Origin: Neodiprion pinetum
Lineage: Eukaryota > Arthropoda > Insecta > Hymenoptera > Diprionidae
DNA length: 64,000 bases
Direction of reading: 5' to 3'
Assembly (NCBI RefSeq): GCF_021155775.2
Contig: NC_060232.1
Coordinates: forward strand, 12,994,251-13,058,250
The notes under the pieces are model-generated. The model was not told the origin of the DNA. It saw only the letters and a list, made by a program, of their open reading frames with translations, and did not search any database. Positions 13,061 to 23,106 of the stretch are shown piece after piece; positions within the stretch are counted from its first letter, which is position 1; each line of letters opens with the position of its first letter. The position numbers were made by a program, and so were the translations under genes.

Positions 13061-13262
13061 TAGTATGACAGTTCGAAACCAAAGTTTGAATTTTCGGATG
13101 TTCGGAAAGTGACGTCACCAATCTAAAATCGGCTAGCCGAGTTCCTCAGTCCGGTAACAACCGCGCAGTAAAGCGGACGGTTAAGAGTCGCGCTCCGCAA
13201 ATTTCGAGTACCGGGTTCTCAACCTCCCGGATCCCGCGCTTCGTGTCCGCTACGCGGTGAAA

Positions 13263-13722
13263 CTCGACTTCCAGGATAAGCGCTCCGTGGTTCCTGGTTC
13301 ACGTTTACAATAAATTATTTCAATTCGTTTTTCGCGCAAGCCGAAATTCAGTAGCTGTCAGTCCGCTAATAAAATTTCTCGACTTCCAGGATAAGCGCTC
13401 CGTGGTTCCTGGTTCACGTTTACAATAAATTATTTCAATTCGTTTTTCGCGCAACCCCAAATTCAGTAGCTGTCAGTCCGCTAATAAAATTTCTCGACTT
13501 CCAGGATAAGCGCTCCGTGGTTCCTGGTTCACGTTTACAATAAATTATTTCAATTCGTTTTTCGCGCAACCCAAAATTCAGTAGCTGTCACTGCGCTAAT
13601 AAAATTTCTCGACTTCCAGGATAAGCGCTCCGTAGTTCCCGGTTCATGTTTTCAATAAATTATTTCAATTCGTTTTTCGCGCAACCCCAAATTCAGTAGC
13701 TGTCAGTGCGCTAATGAAATTT
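13263..13722. repeat. 115-bp minisatellite, left outer array (4 monomers)
   Basis: Monomers begin CTCGACTTCCAGGATAAGCG at 13,263, 13,378, 13,493 and 13,608. Each runs through GCTCCGTGGTTCCTGGTTC, AATAAATTATTTCAATTCG and GCTGTCAGTCCGCTAATAAA. The last monomer (CCGTAGTTCCCGG variant) matches the single right-hand monomer at 29,423-29,537 apart from two differences. The mirror position on the right has only that one copy. Confidence 0.9.
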
Positions 13723-13842
13723 CTGTAACTTTATAATCTTCTCATAATCTTTTTGGTAAAATATGTCGATAAAAAATTATACTAAACCTTACACATTATT
13801 TTTGATTTGTTCTCATGCTGAAAATATTTATTAGTATTCGAG

Positions 13843-13942
13843 GTATAACTCGAGGTGGTTGGCGGTGGTCGTTGGAGGTGGTTAGGAGTGGTTGCGGGTA
13901 ATCAAGGTGATTCCGGAGGAGGGGGACGTGGATTTGTGCTCG
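13843..13942 (+). other. Gly/Arg-rich exon-like module M1
   Basis: Segment between ATTAGTATTCGAG and the donor GTGAGT, with a GGTGGTTGG-rich body and an end reading GGGGRGFVLG. The acceptor is GAG instead of CAG and the frame used by the other modules has a stop near the start, so this copy looks degenerate. Confidence 0.45.
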
Positions 13943-14182
13943 GTGAGTTTAACGTATTGATAATATTCGATGGCAATTGTAATTATATTTCATCTAATCT
14001 TTTTCAGCCTTGTCATCTTTACAATAAATTATTTCAATTCATTCTTTGCGCAAGCACAAATTCAGTAGCTATAAATGCGCTAGTGAAATTTATTGTACTA
14101 GTAATCAATTAATTAATTATATTAATTCTTACACAATATTTTTGATGTGTTCTTATACTGAAAATCTTTATTATTATGGCAG

Positions 14183-14305
14183 GTATACCCGGGGTGGTTA
14201 TCGGTGGTTGTTGGAGGTGGTTAGCGGTGGTTGGAGGTGGACGAGGAGGAGGACGAGAAAGACGAGGAGAACACGGTGGACGAGGAGGACGAGGATTTGT
14301 GCTCG
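14183..14305 (+). other. RGG-box exon-like module M2 (open, phase 1-1)
   Basis: Follows TTATTATGGCAG and ends at GCTCG/GTGAGT. The length is 123 bp and both borders are phase 1, so it could be inserted or skipped without breaking a frame. The open frame ends in GGGRGGGRERRGEHGGRGG then RGFVLG, an RGG-box-like sequence of the type seen in RNA-binding proteins. Whether it is ever transcribed is unknown. Confidence 0.5.
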
Positions 14306-14545
14306 GTGAGTAAAACACTTTTATCATATTTGATGGCAATTGTAATTACATTTTATCTAAAATATCTCAAACTTGTCATGTTTACTTTAAATTATTTCAA
14401 TTCATTTTTCGCGCGAGCACAAGTTCAGTGAATATGAATGCGCTAATAAAATTTATTATATAATTGATTAGTTAATTAATTACATCAATCCTTACACAAT
14501 ATTGTTCATGTGTTCTTATGCGGGAAATATTTATTACTATTCCAG

Positions 14546-14629
14546 GTATAACACGAGGTGGTTAGCGGTCGTCGTTGGAGGTGGTTTGAGGTGGTTACGG
14601 GATGGTTGCGGGTGATCGAGGATTCCAAG
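14546..14629 (+). other. GGTGG-rich exon-like module M3
   Basis: Bordered by ATTACTATTCCAG and CCAAG/GTAGG. It is the last module before the Unc-76 exons. Read in phase 0 its end gives RVIEDSK, which would join the next exon in frame, but the phase-1 frame of M2 meets a stop here. Confidence 0.4.
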
Positions 14630-14735
14630 GTAGGCATCTTAGATTTACGAGCAAAGTCTGATTAGTACTTTGTCAATCTTGTGAGACCTATGAGATAAGT
14701 TCCTAACCAGACAAAAATATATTGAAAATTTACAG

Positions 14736-15333
14736 TATTTGACAACAGTGATACCTTATCACATGGACAATGGCCCACCTCATAATCAAGCTTTACAAGT
14801 CCTCATTAAGAGTAAGTTTTACAAGTTCTTGGTAACAGTACCAACAATTACTTAATAACTTCATTCGAAATTAATAATATGTTTTTGTTTTCAGTATTAA
14901 AGGCTATTAATGAGGATAGTCCAACGGTGCCCACATTATTAACGGACTACATATTGAAAGGTGGGTTGATTTCTTTCACCTTGTCTTGAATCCGTGCGAG
15001 ATAAACACTTGTATATTTCACGGTCCAGTTATTATCATGAGGTTGAAGTTCGTGATGTTATTCAGGCGATGAATTTTTAGAAAAACTTGGAATACAACTT
15101 CAGGATTGTCTGAAAATAAGTAAACCGTAATAAACCAAATAGTAATCATATCAAGTTATCAGTAATAAGCAATTGCGGGTAAATTATTAGCTTACTTTTG
15201 TGAATATTTATGAATATAGTCTCTATGAATGTTCATTGTTGGTGTATAAGGTCTGGCAACGTACCTACTTTCTGTGAGACATGTTGAAGATTTTTAACAT
15301 AATTATGTTTCAGTTCTGTGCCCCACCTACTGA
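14736..15333 (+). pseudogene. Unc-76: Unc-76/FEZ C-terminal exons, left-arm copy
   Basis: Three exons, 14736-14811, 14895-14960 and 15314-15333, splice in consistent phase (0, 1, 1) with GT/AG borders. Their product is YLTTVIPYHMDNGPPHNQ then ALQVLIK, ILKAINEDSPTVPT, LLTDYILK and VLCPTY followed by TGA. FEZ1/FEZ2/Unc-76 kinesin adaptors end in the same LLTDYILKVLCPT motif, so the identification is firm. The coiled-coil and N-terminal exons were not recognised upstream; instead Gly/Arg-rich modules and 115-bp repeats precede it. It is therefore most likely a captured gene end, though a chimeric transcript cannot be excluded. The open reading frame has no internal stop. A 3' flank with AATAAA follows. 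Confidence 0.8.
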
Positions 15334-16764
15334 TCCACTGGTACATATCCTCCGACGTGACATCGCTCTACTACGTATATAGAAGAAAAGATTTATTAAG
15401 ATGCAAATTGCTCCTCTCTTCTTGCCATTGTGCTTTCAGCCATTGTTGTGCTGTGTGTTTAAAATTTAGGACAGTATATAATATAGAATAACAGGTACAG
15501 CTACGAATATAGCGCTACAATAAATCTTATAGAAATGAGCTCTCATTGAGATTTCTCTGTATTTATAACTCGACGCGAGAAGGCAAAAATTAATGTAATG
15601 CCATCTGTAAGGTAATTTGACTCGTGTTTGCACAACGAGAACTCGTTGGGCATTTTGCGGTGAAGTTTGAAAAATTGTTGTACAAGAAATTAAATAACTA
15701 TAAAAATGGATAAAAAATATTATCTCTAATTGTGAATGTAGCTAATACAGCTTTAACCGTATATTGATTATGTTACTGATCTGTTGTGACAAGATCGGAA
15801 TTAGATAAGCTCTCTAAATACTCTTTTCTAGACTATTAATTTATATCATGTACATGTAAATGTATACGTCTTTAGTTTATACAATCACTGCACTAGGATT
15901 ACCCTTGCCACGTTTTATGGTGCGCTTGTGTAATTTGTATATTATTAACCTTACGTTTTACTCTATTTGCGACAAGTTGTGAGTGTTTCTAATTTCTTGG
16001 CAATTATTATATATACAGAGATATATAATCTATATACTACATATATTATACTATATACAGAGAGGTATACACAGAGGTTTTAGTATATTCACATACGGAT
16101 TTCTGTGTATAGGTATACTTGAACTAAAATATCCTTATCTCTAATGCGGAGTTCTTCGTAATTCGCATTTGTTCTTGTAACCCAATGTCCTACATGCGAT
16201 GGCAAAAATCTAGATCCAACTTAACTGATTCCCAAAACCCTGTTGACATAAAAGCAGCTATTTGATAGAAATTATAGTTTATAGTTTACACAGCCCATTG
16301 CATGATATTTCATTATAAATACATATGTTTCAATGTATTTAGAAATAATTTATGAAATGTACAGAGGTCATTTGCAAATAATAAATGAATTCGACCGCAG
16401 TTTGATATATTCGTTGGAGCTTTAACAATAAATTTAAGCTTTGTTACTTCTCTTATTTTATTATGGATAATCAAAAACATTTTCGACTATTCGTGCTGTG
16501 GAAGCATGGGGATTAAACCAAATGTAGCAAAAGATTAGAAACAGCGTATGTAGAGTACGGGTATTTTTCTAATAATGCAAACACGTGCCGCTAGCTTAGT
16601 TTTGACACATCTAGAATACCACGCCTTGCGAATTAGCTTTCCAGACGGAGATGAATGATGAATTTTAAGGACTGCATCATCGTTGTTGAATACTCTATGC
16701 CTCATGGGAAACGAAAATCTGTAACGATAAAATTGATGCACCCGATCATCGTCGACTTTAACTT
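15334..16764. other. Unc-76 3' flank copy (segment X), left arm
   Basis: Sequence after the Unc-76 stop, with AATAAATC near 15,522 as a possible poly(A) signal and an AT microsatellite at 16,010-16,060. Also present at 26,381-27,811 (near identical, inverted) and 30,490-31,935 (inverted, diverged). A 68-codon open segment at 16,535-16,741 (minus) is interrupted in the third copy, so it is probably not a gene. Confidence 0.6.
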
Positions 16765-16774
16765 ATGAAATGTC

Positions 16775-16890
16775 CTACCATTTTCGAACACCTCCTACCT
16801 CCCCCTGCCACCTCCGACCATCAATGGCCACTTTCGACCACCCCCTATCACCTTCTGCCAGCGCCGACCACCTCCAACCATCCTATTTAC
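16775..16890 (+). repeat. CCACCTCC-type low-complexity tract
   Basis: Runs of CACCTCC/CACCCCC/CCGACCACC, the complement of the GGTGG words in the modules. It marks the border between segment X and the next copy of the ORF-like segment. It is short in the unit at 30,470. Confidence 0.7.
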
Positions 16891-17045
16891 CTATATTACT
16901 GGATTAGCTATGATATGAAAAGAGAAGAATTATTCATTTCGAAATGGGATTCTATTCGACGCGCACTCGATGTATTCCATAACATTAGTATTCATAATTA
17001 TTCCAACAACTTTTCATTTGCTCTTTCGATCTTGAATTTTCATAG

Positions 17046-17290
17046 GCATAGAATCGAAACGCTGTTTTAGCTGGTCGCAAGTGAAGTATCTGCGTTGGGT
17101 GGAGGAGCAGAATTTATTTTTCGAAAAGTATTCGGATGGAAAAAAATTCAGAGTAACTGTAATACATCACGGATGCGCTAATTTTGAACGAGATGAAATG
17201 GATGCTTCGTATATGAGACAGTATTTAACGCTGCGTAGTGATTTACAGACCGAAAACGGTGATAGGGAGAGAAAGAACGAAGCTTCTTAA
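17046..17290 (+). other. Exon-like conserved ORF segment, copy L2
   Basis: Longest clean version of the recurring segment: it opens after TTGAATTTTCATAG and reads KRCFSWSQVKYLRWVEEQN, LFFEKYSDGKKFRVTVIHHG, CANFERDEMDASYMRQYLT and ends in RERKNEAS before TAA. An upstream open piece (MKREELFISKWDSIRRALD then VFHNI, 16,915-16,989) accompanies it in all copies and could be a preceding exon. No family was recognised. Confidence 0.45.
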
Positions 17291-17381
17291 CACTTCGAGT
17301 GTATTTTAACACACATTTGAAAGATACGAGCAAAATTTTTCATCATCCAACTGTCGCAGAACGGCAGCGTTATCAGCTGAC

Positions 17382-17412
17382 CCGTTAACTGAATGATATA
17401 TCTTCAGTCAAC
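17382..17412. repeat. Near-palindromic hairpin with TTCAGTCAACGG
   Basis: CCGTTAACTGAATGATATA followed by TCTTCAGTCAACGG can pair with itself. It recurs at 12,838-12,870, 25,731-25,763, 29,931-29,963 and 34,842-34,874. Its half site TTCAGTCAACG also lies at the outer ends of the element. Confidence 0.75.
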
Positions 17413-17504
17413 GGCTGACCATCGAAGGGCCTGGCCGCTTGAGTCTGGAATCGGCAGGACAGATAAAGTGTGTATTTCTTGTATGAAATGTAAAAACTAA
17501 AATC

Positions 17505-17594
17505 ATTGTACATCATATCATATCATCATACATCATACATCGTACATCATACATCATACATCATACATCATACATCATACATCATACATCATCG
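17505..17594. repeat. ATACATC microsatellite, copy L2
   Basis: Ten or so ATACATC-like words, mirrored at 25,555-25,640. Confidence 0.8.
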
Positions 17595-17854
17595 TACCTA
17601 GTATTACAGTTCGAAACCAAAGTTTGAATTTTCGGATGTTCGGAAAGTGACGTCACCAATCTAAAATCGGCTAGTCGAGTTCCTCAGTCTGGTAACAACC
17701 GCGCAGTAGAGCGGACCGTTGAGAGTCGCGCTCCGCAAATTTCGAGTACCGGGTTCTCAACCTCTCGGATCCGCGCTTCGGGTCCGCTACGTATTTCGAG
17801 TACCGGGTTCTCAACCTCCCGGATCCCGCGCTTCGGGTCCGCTACGCGGTGAAA

Positions 17855-20800
17855 CTCGACTTCCAGGATAAGCGCTCCGTGGTTCCTGGTTCATGTTTAC
17901 AATAAATTATTTCAATTCGTTTTTCGCGCAACCCCAAATTCGGTAGCTGTCAGTCCGCTAATAAAATTTCTCGACTTCCAGGATAAGCGCTCCGTGGTTC
18001 CTGATTCATGTTTACAATAAATTATTTCAATTCGTTTTTCGCGCAACCCCAAATTCGGTACCTGTCAATCCGCTAATAAAATTTCTCGACTTCCAGGATA
18101 AGCGCTCCGTGGTTCCTGGTTCATGTTTACAATAAATTATTTCAATTCGTTTTTCGCGCAACCCCAAATTCGGTAGCTGTCAGTCCGCTAATAAAATTTC
18201 TCGACTTCCAGGACAAGCGCTCCGTGGTTCCTGGTTCATGTTTACAATAAATTATTTCAATTCGTTTTTCGCGCAACCCCAAATTCGGTACCTGTCAGTC
18301 CGCTAATGAAATTTCTCGACTTTCAGGATAAGCGCTCCGTGGTTCCTGGTTCATGTTTACAATAAATTATTTCAATTCGTTTTTCGCGCAACCCCAAATT
18401 CGGTACCTGTCAGTCCGCTAATGAAATTTCTCGACTTTCAGGATAAGCGCTCCGTGGTTCCTGGTTCATGTTTACAATAAATTATATCAATTCGTTTTTC
18501 GCGCAACCCCAAATTCGGTACCTGTCAGTCCGCTAATAAAATTTCTCGACTTTCAGGATAAGCGCTCCGTGGTTCCTGGTTCATGTTTACAATAAATTAT
18601 TTCAATTCGTTTTTCGCGCAACCCCAAATTCGGTAGCTGTCAGTCCGCTAATAAAATTTCTCGACTTCCAGGACAAGCGCTCCGTGGTTCCTGGTTCATG
18701 TTTACAATAAATTATTTCAATTCGTTTTTCGCGCAACCCCAAATTCGGTAGCTGTCAGTCCGCTAATAAAATTTCTCGACTTCCAGGACAAGCGCTCCGT
18801 GGTTCCTGGTTCATGTTTACAATAAATTATTTCAATTCGTTTTTCGCGCAACCCCAAATTCGGTACCTGTCAGTCCGCTAATAAAATTTCTCGACTTTCA
18901 GGATAAGCGCTCCGTGGTTCCTGGTTCATGTTTACAATAAATTATTTCAATTCGTTTTTCGCGCAACCCCAAATTCGGTACCTGTCAGTCCGCTAATGAA
19001 ATTTCTCGACTTTCAGGATAAGCGCTCCGTGGTTCCTGGTTCATGTTTACAATAAATTATTTCAATTCGTTTTTCGCGCAACCCCAAATTCGGTAGCTGT
19101 CAGTCCGCTAATAAAATTTCTCGACTTCCAGGACAAGCGCTCCGTGGTTCCTGGTTCATGTTTACAATAAATTATTTCAATTCGTTTTTCGCGCAACCCC
19201 AAATTCGGTAGCTGTCAGTCCGCTAATAAAATTTCTCGACTTCCAGGACAAGCGCTCCGTGGTTCCTGGTTCATGTTTACAATAAATTATTTCAATTCGT
19301 TTTTCGCGCAACCCCAAATTCGGTAGCTGTCAGTCCGCTAATAAAATTTCTCGACTTCCAGGACAAGCGCTCCGTGGTTCCTGGTTCATGTTTACAATAA
19401 ATTATTTCAATTCGTTTTTCGCGCAACCCCAAATTCGGTACCTGTCAGTCCGCTAATAAAATTTCTCGACTTTCAGGATAAGCGCTCCGTGGTTCCTGGT
19501 TCATGTTTACAATAAATTATTTCAATTCGTTTTTCGCGCAACCCCAAATTCGGTACCTGTCAGTCCGCTAATGAAATTTCTCGACTTTCAGGATAAGCGC
19601 TCCGTGGTTCCTGGTTCATGTTTACAATAAATTATTTCAATTCGTTTTTCGCGCAACCCCAAATTCGGTAGCTGTCAGTCCGCTAATAAAATTTCTCGAC
19701 TTCCAGGACAAGCGCTCCGTGGTTCCTGGTTCATGTTTACAATAAATTATTTCAATTCGTTTTTCGCGCAACCCCAAATTCGGTAGCTGTCAGTCCGCTA
19801 ATAAAATTTCTCGACTTCCAGGACAAGCGCTCCGTGGTTCCTGGTTCATGTTTACAATAAATTATTTCAATTCGTTTTTCGCGCAACCCCAAATTCGGTA
19901 GCTGTCAGTCCGCTAATAAAATTTCTCGACTTCCAGGACAAGCGCTCCGTGGTTCCTGGTTCATGTTTGCAATAAATTATTTCAATTCGTTTTTCGCGCA
20001 ACCCCAAATTCGGTAGCTGTCAGTCCGCTAATAAAATTTCTCGACTTCCAGGATAAGCGCTCCGTGGTTCCTGGTTCATGTTTACAATAAATTATTTCAA
20101 TTCGTTTTTCGCGCAACCCCAAATTCGGTACCTGTCAGTCCGCTAATAAAATTTCTCGACTTTCAGGATAAGCGCTCCGTGGTTCCTGGTTCATGTTTAC
20201 AATAAATTATTTCAATTCGTTTTTCGCGCAACCCCAAATTCGGTAGCTGTCAGTCCGCTAATAAAATTTCTCGACTTCCAGGACAAGCGCTCCGTGGTTC
20301 CTGGTTCATGTTTACAATAAATTATTTCAATTCGTTTTTCGCGCAACCCCAAATTCGGTAGCTGTCAGTCCGCTAATAAAATTTCTCGACTTCCAGGACA
20401 AGCGCTCCGTGGTTCCTGGTTCATGTTTACAATAAATTATTTCAATTCGTTTTTCGCGCAACCCCAAATTCGGTAGCTGTCAGTCCGCTAATAAAATTTC
20501 TCGACTTCCAGGACAAGCGCTCCGTGGTTCCTGGTTCATGTTTGCAATAAATTATTTCAATTCGTTTTTCGCGCAACCCCAAATTCGGTAGCTGTCAGTC
20601 CGCTAATAAAATTTCTCGACTTCCAGGATAAGCGCTCCGTGGTTCCTGGTTCATGTTTACAATAAATTATTTCAATTCGTTTTTCGCGCAACCCCAAATT
20701 CGGTACCTGTCAGTCCGCTAATAAAATTTCTCGACTTTCAGGATAAGCGCTCCGTGGTTCCTGGTTCATGTTTACAATAAATTATTTCAATTCGTTTTTC

Positions 20801-21189
20801 GCGCAACCCCAAATTCGGTACCTGTCAGTCCGCTAATAAAATTTCTCGACTTCCAGGACAAGCGCTCCGTGGTTCCTGGTTCATGTTTGCAATAAATTAT
20901 TTCAATTCGTTTTTCGCGCAACCCCAAATTCGGTACCTGTCAGTCCGCTAATAAAATTTCTCGACTTTCAGGATAAGCGCTCCGTGGTTCCTGGTTCATG
21001 TTTACAATAAATTATTTCAATTCGTTTTTCGCGCAACCCCAAATTCGGTAGCTGTCAGTCCGCTAATAAAATTTCTCGACTTCCAGGACAAGCGCTCCGT
21101 GGTTCCTGGTTCATGTTTGCAATAAATTATTTCAATTCGTTTTTCGCGCACGCCTAAATTCAGTAGCTGTCGGTGCGCTAATAAAATTT
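17855..21189. repeat. 115-bp minisatellite, left inner array (29 monomers)
   Basis: Exact 115-bp spacing from 17,855 to 21,075. Variant sites are TTCCAGGAC or TTTCAGGAT at the start, GTAGCTG or GTACCTG near the end, CTAATAAA or CTAATGAA, and TTTACAA or TTTGCAA. After GTAGCTG the next monomer is usually the CCAGGAC type; after GTACCTG usually the TTCAGGAT type. Monomers 16-20 and 21-25 repeat the same five-monomer pattern, showing higher-order duplication. Each monomer holds AATAAATT, a core also present in the spacers between the Gly/Arg-rich modules, so the array probably grew from that spacer. Confidence 0.95.
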
Positions 21190-21310
21190 CTATAACTTTA
21201 CAATCTTCTCATAATCTTTTTGGTAAAATACGTCGATAAAAAAATTATATCAAACCTTACACATTATTTTTGATTTGTTCTCACGCTGAAAATATTTATT
21301 AGTATTCGAG

Positions 21311-21384
21311 GTATAACCTGAGGTGGTTGAAGGTGGTCGGAGGTGGACGAGGAGGAGGACGAGGAGGACGAGGATTTGTGCTGG
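21311..21384 (+). other. RGG-box exon-like module M4
   Basis: Short module ending GGRGGGRGGRGFVLG and GTGAGT. The acceptor is GAG, so splicing is doubtful. It sits just inside the inner array; the mirror copy is at 22,911-22,984. Confidence 0.5.
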
Positions 21385-21414
21385 GTGAGTAAAACACTTT
21401 TATAATATTTGATG

Positions 21415-21720
21415 GCAATTGTAATTATATTTCGTCTGAAATATTACAAACTTGTCACGTTTACAATAAATTATTTCAATTCATTTTTCGTGCAAGCACA
21501 TATTCAGTAGCTATGAATAATCTTATACAATTTATTATATTATTAATTAATTAATCAATATTCTTATAATATCTGGTGGCAATTGTCATTATATTTCATC
21601 TGAAATATTACAAACTTGTCACGTTTACAATAAATTATTTCAATTCATTTCTCGTGCAAGCACATATTCAGTAGCTATGAATAATCTTGTACAATTTATT
21701 ATATTATTAATTAATTGATT
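21415..21720. repeat. Direct duplication of module spacer (about 156 bp, two copies)
   Basis: GGCAATTGT(A/C)ATTATATTTC through TTATATTATTAATTAATT occurs at about 21,415-21,555 and again at 21,571-21,715. Both contain the AATAAATTATTTCAATTCA core of the minisatellite. Mirrored at 22,575-22,880. Confidence 0.8.
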
Positions 21721-21789
21721 AATTACATTAATCCTCTCACAATATTTTTGATGTGTTCCTATACTAAAAATATTCATTACTATTCCAGG

Positions 21790-22505
21790 TTTCACCCGAG
21801 GTGGTCGGAGGTGGACGAGGAGGAGGACGAGCTGGACGAGGAGGAGGACCAGGTGGACGAGGAGGAGGCGGGGTGGGTCGTGGGAGAGGACCTCTCCTCT
21901 CCTCAGAGGAGGGGAGGGGGAGGGGCAGGGAAGGGGAAGAGGTGGGCGGGGCGGGGGACGGGAAGGGACGGGAAGGGGCGGGGAGGGGAGGGGTGGGGAG
22001 GGAGGGAGGAAGGGAAGGCGGGCGGGAGGGAGGGAGGAAGGGAGGGCGGGAGAGCGGGAGGTTGGGCACGGGGCGGAGGGGGGGTATACTGCTCTATTAA
22101 CTCTAACGGGCTTGCATCGACATCCGTCCTCCACTCTCTCCCTTCCACCCGCCCACCCGCCCTCCCTCCCTCCCTCCCTCCCTCCCTCCCTCCCTCCCTC
22201 CCTCCCTCCCTCTCCCTCCCTCCCTCCCTCCCTCCCTCCCTCCCTCCCTCCCGCCCGCCCGCCCTCCCTCCCTCCCTCCCTTCCTCCCCTCCCCTCCCCG
22301 CCCCTTCCCATCCCTTCACCCGCCCCGCCCACCTCTTCCCCTTCCCTGCCCCTCCCCCTCCCCTCCTCTGAGGAGAGGAGAGGTCCTCTCCCACGACCCA
22401 CCCCGCCTCCTCCTCGTCCACCTGGTCCTCCTCCTCGTCCACCTGGTCCTCCTCCTCGTCCAGCTCGTCCTCCTCCTCGTCCACCTCCGACCACCTCGGG
22501 TGATA
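21790..22505. repeat. Palindrome centre: polypurine / polypyrimidine tract
   Basis: From 21,790 to 22,080 the plus strand is almost pure G/A (module M5 with GGACGAGGAGGAGG, then GGGAGG/GGGCGG runs). From 22,130 to 22,505 it is the complement, with a long CCCTCC run at 22,150-22,280. Between them lies a short mixed spacer (about 22,081-22,130, GTATACTGCTCTATTAACTC and beyond). Long overlapping ORFs on both strands rich in G, R, P, S and E are produced by the low complexity and are not genes. G-runs make G-quadruplexes possible. Confidence 0.8.
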
Positions 22506-23106
22506 CCTGGAATAGTAATGAATATTTTTAGTATAGGAACACATCAAAAATATTGTGAGAGGATTAATGTAATTAATCAATTAATTAATAATATAATAAA
22601 TTGTACAAGATTATTCATAGCTACTGAATATGTGCTTGCACGAGAAATGAATTGAAATAATTTATTGTAAACGTGACAAGTTTGTAATATTTCAGATGAA
22701 ATATAATGACAATTGCCACCAGATATTATAAGAATATTGATTAATTAATTAATAATATAATAAATTGTATAAGATTATTCATAGCTACTGAATATGTGCT
22801 TGCACGAAAAATGAATTGAAATAATTTATTGTAAACGTGACAAGTTTGTAATATTTCAGACGAAATATAATTACAATTGCCATCAAATATTATAAAAGTG
22901 TTTTACTCACCCAGCACAAATCCTCGTCCTCCTCGTCCTCCTCCTCGTCCACCTCCGACCACCTTCAACCACCTCAGGTTATACCTCGAATACTAATAAA
23001 TATTTTCAGCGTGAGAACAAATCAAAAATAATGTGTAAGGTTTGATATAATTTTTTTATCGACGTATTTTACCAAAAAGATTATGAGAAGATTGTAAAGT
23101 TATAGA

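Larger units (their letters stand above)
11881..13262. mobile_element. Left terminal inverted repeat of the 24-kb element
   Basis: Reverse complement, with indels and roughly 90-95% identity by eye, of 34,420-35,868. It starts ACGTTGGCTGAAGAATATA; the right end, reverse complemented, starts ACGTTGACTGAAGAATATA, and the resemblance stops just outside. It contains an ORF-like segment (12,487-12,706), a near-palindrome CCGTTAACTGAAGG/ATATCTTCAGTCAACGG at 12,838-12,870, an ATACATC microsatellite (12,958-13,060) and a GC-rich piece before the 115-bp repeats. No target-site duplication is evident. Confidence 0.65.
13608..22080. repeat. Left arm of the giant palindrome
   Basis: Reverse complement of 22,130-29,537. 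In the outer part position x pairs with 43,145-x (or 43,146-x); in the inner part with 44,295-x. The shift of 1,150 equals ten 115-bp monomers, the difference between the two inner arrays. Open segments of 68, 85, 87 and 101 codons are identical between arms, and only scattered single-base differences or small indels were found, for example near 14,420/28,730 and 17,253/25,893. Outside 13,608 the left and right sides diverge sharply. Confidence 0.92.

Noticed and set aside
16535..16741. 68-codon gene mirrored at 26,404-26,610
   Set aside because: Identical only because the arms are identical; the diverged third copy (about 30,530-30,680) has a stop, so there is no sign of selection.
21640..22580. 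Long ORFs on both strands at the palindrome centre (up to 284 codons) rich in G, R, P and S
   Set aside because: They overlap each other on both strands and in several frames of a purine/pyrimidine-only sequence, where stops are rare; composition explains them.
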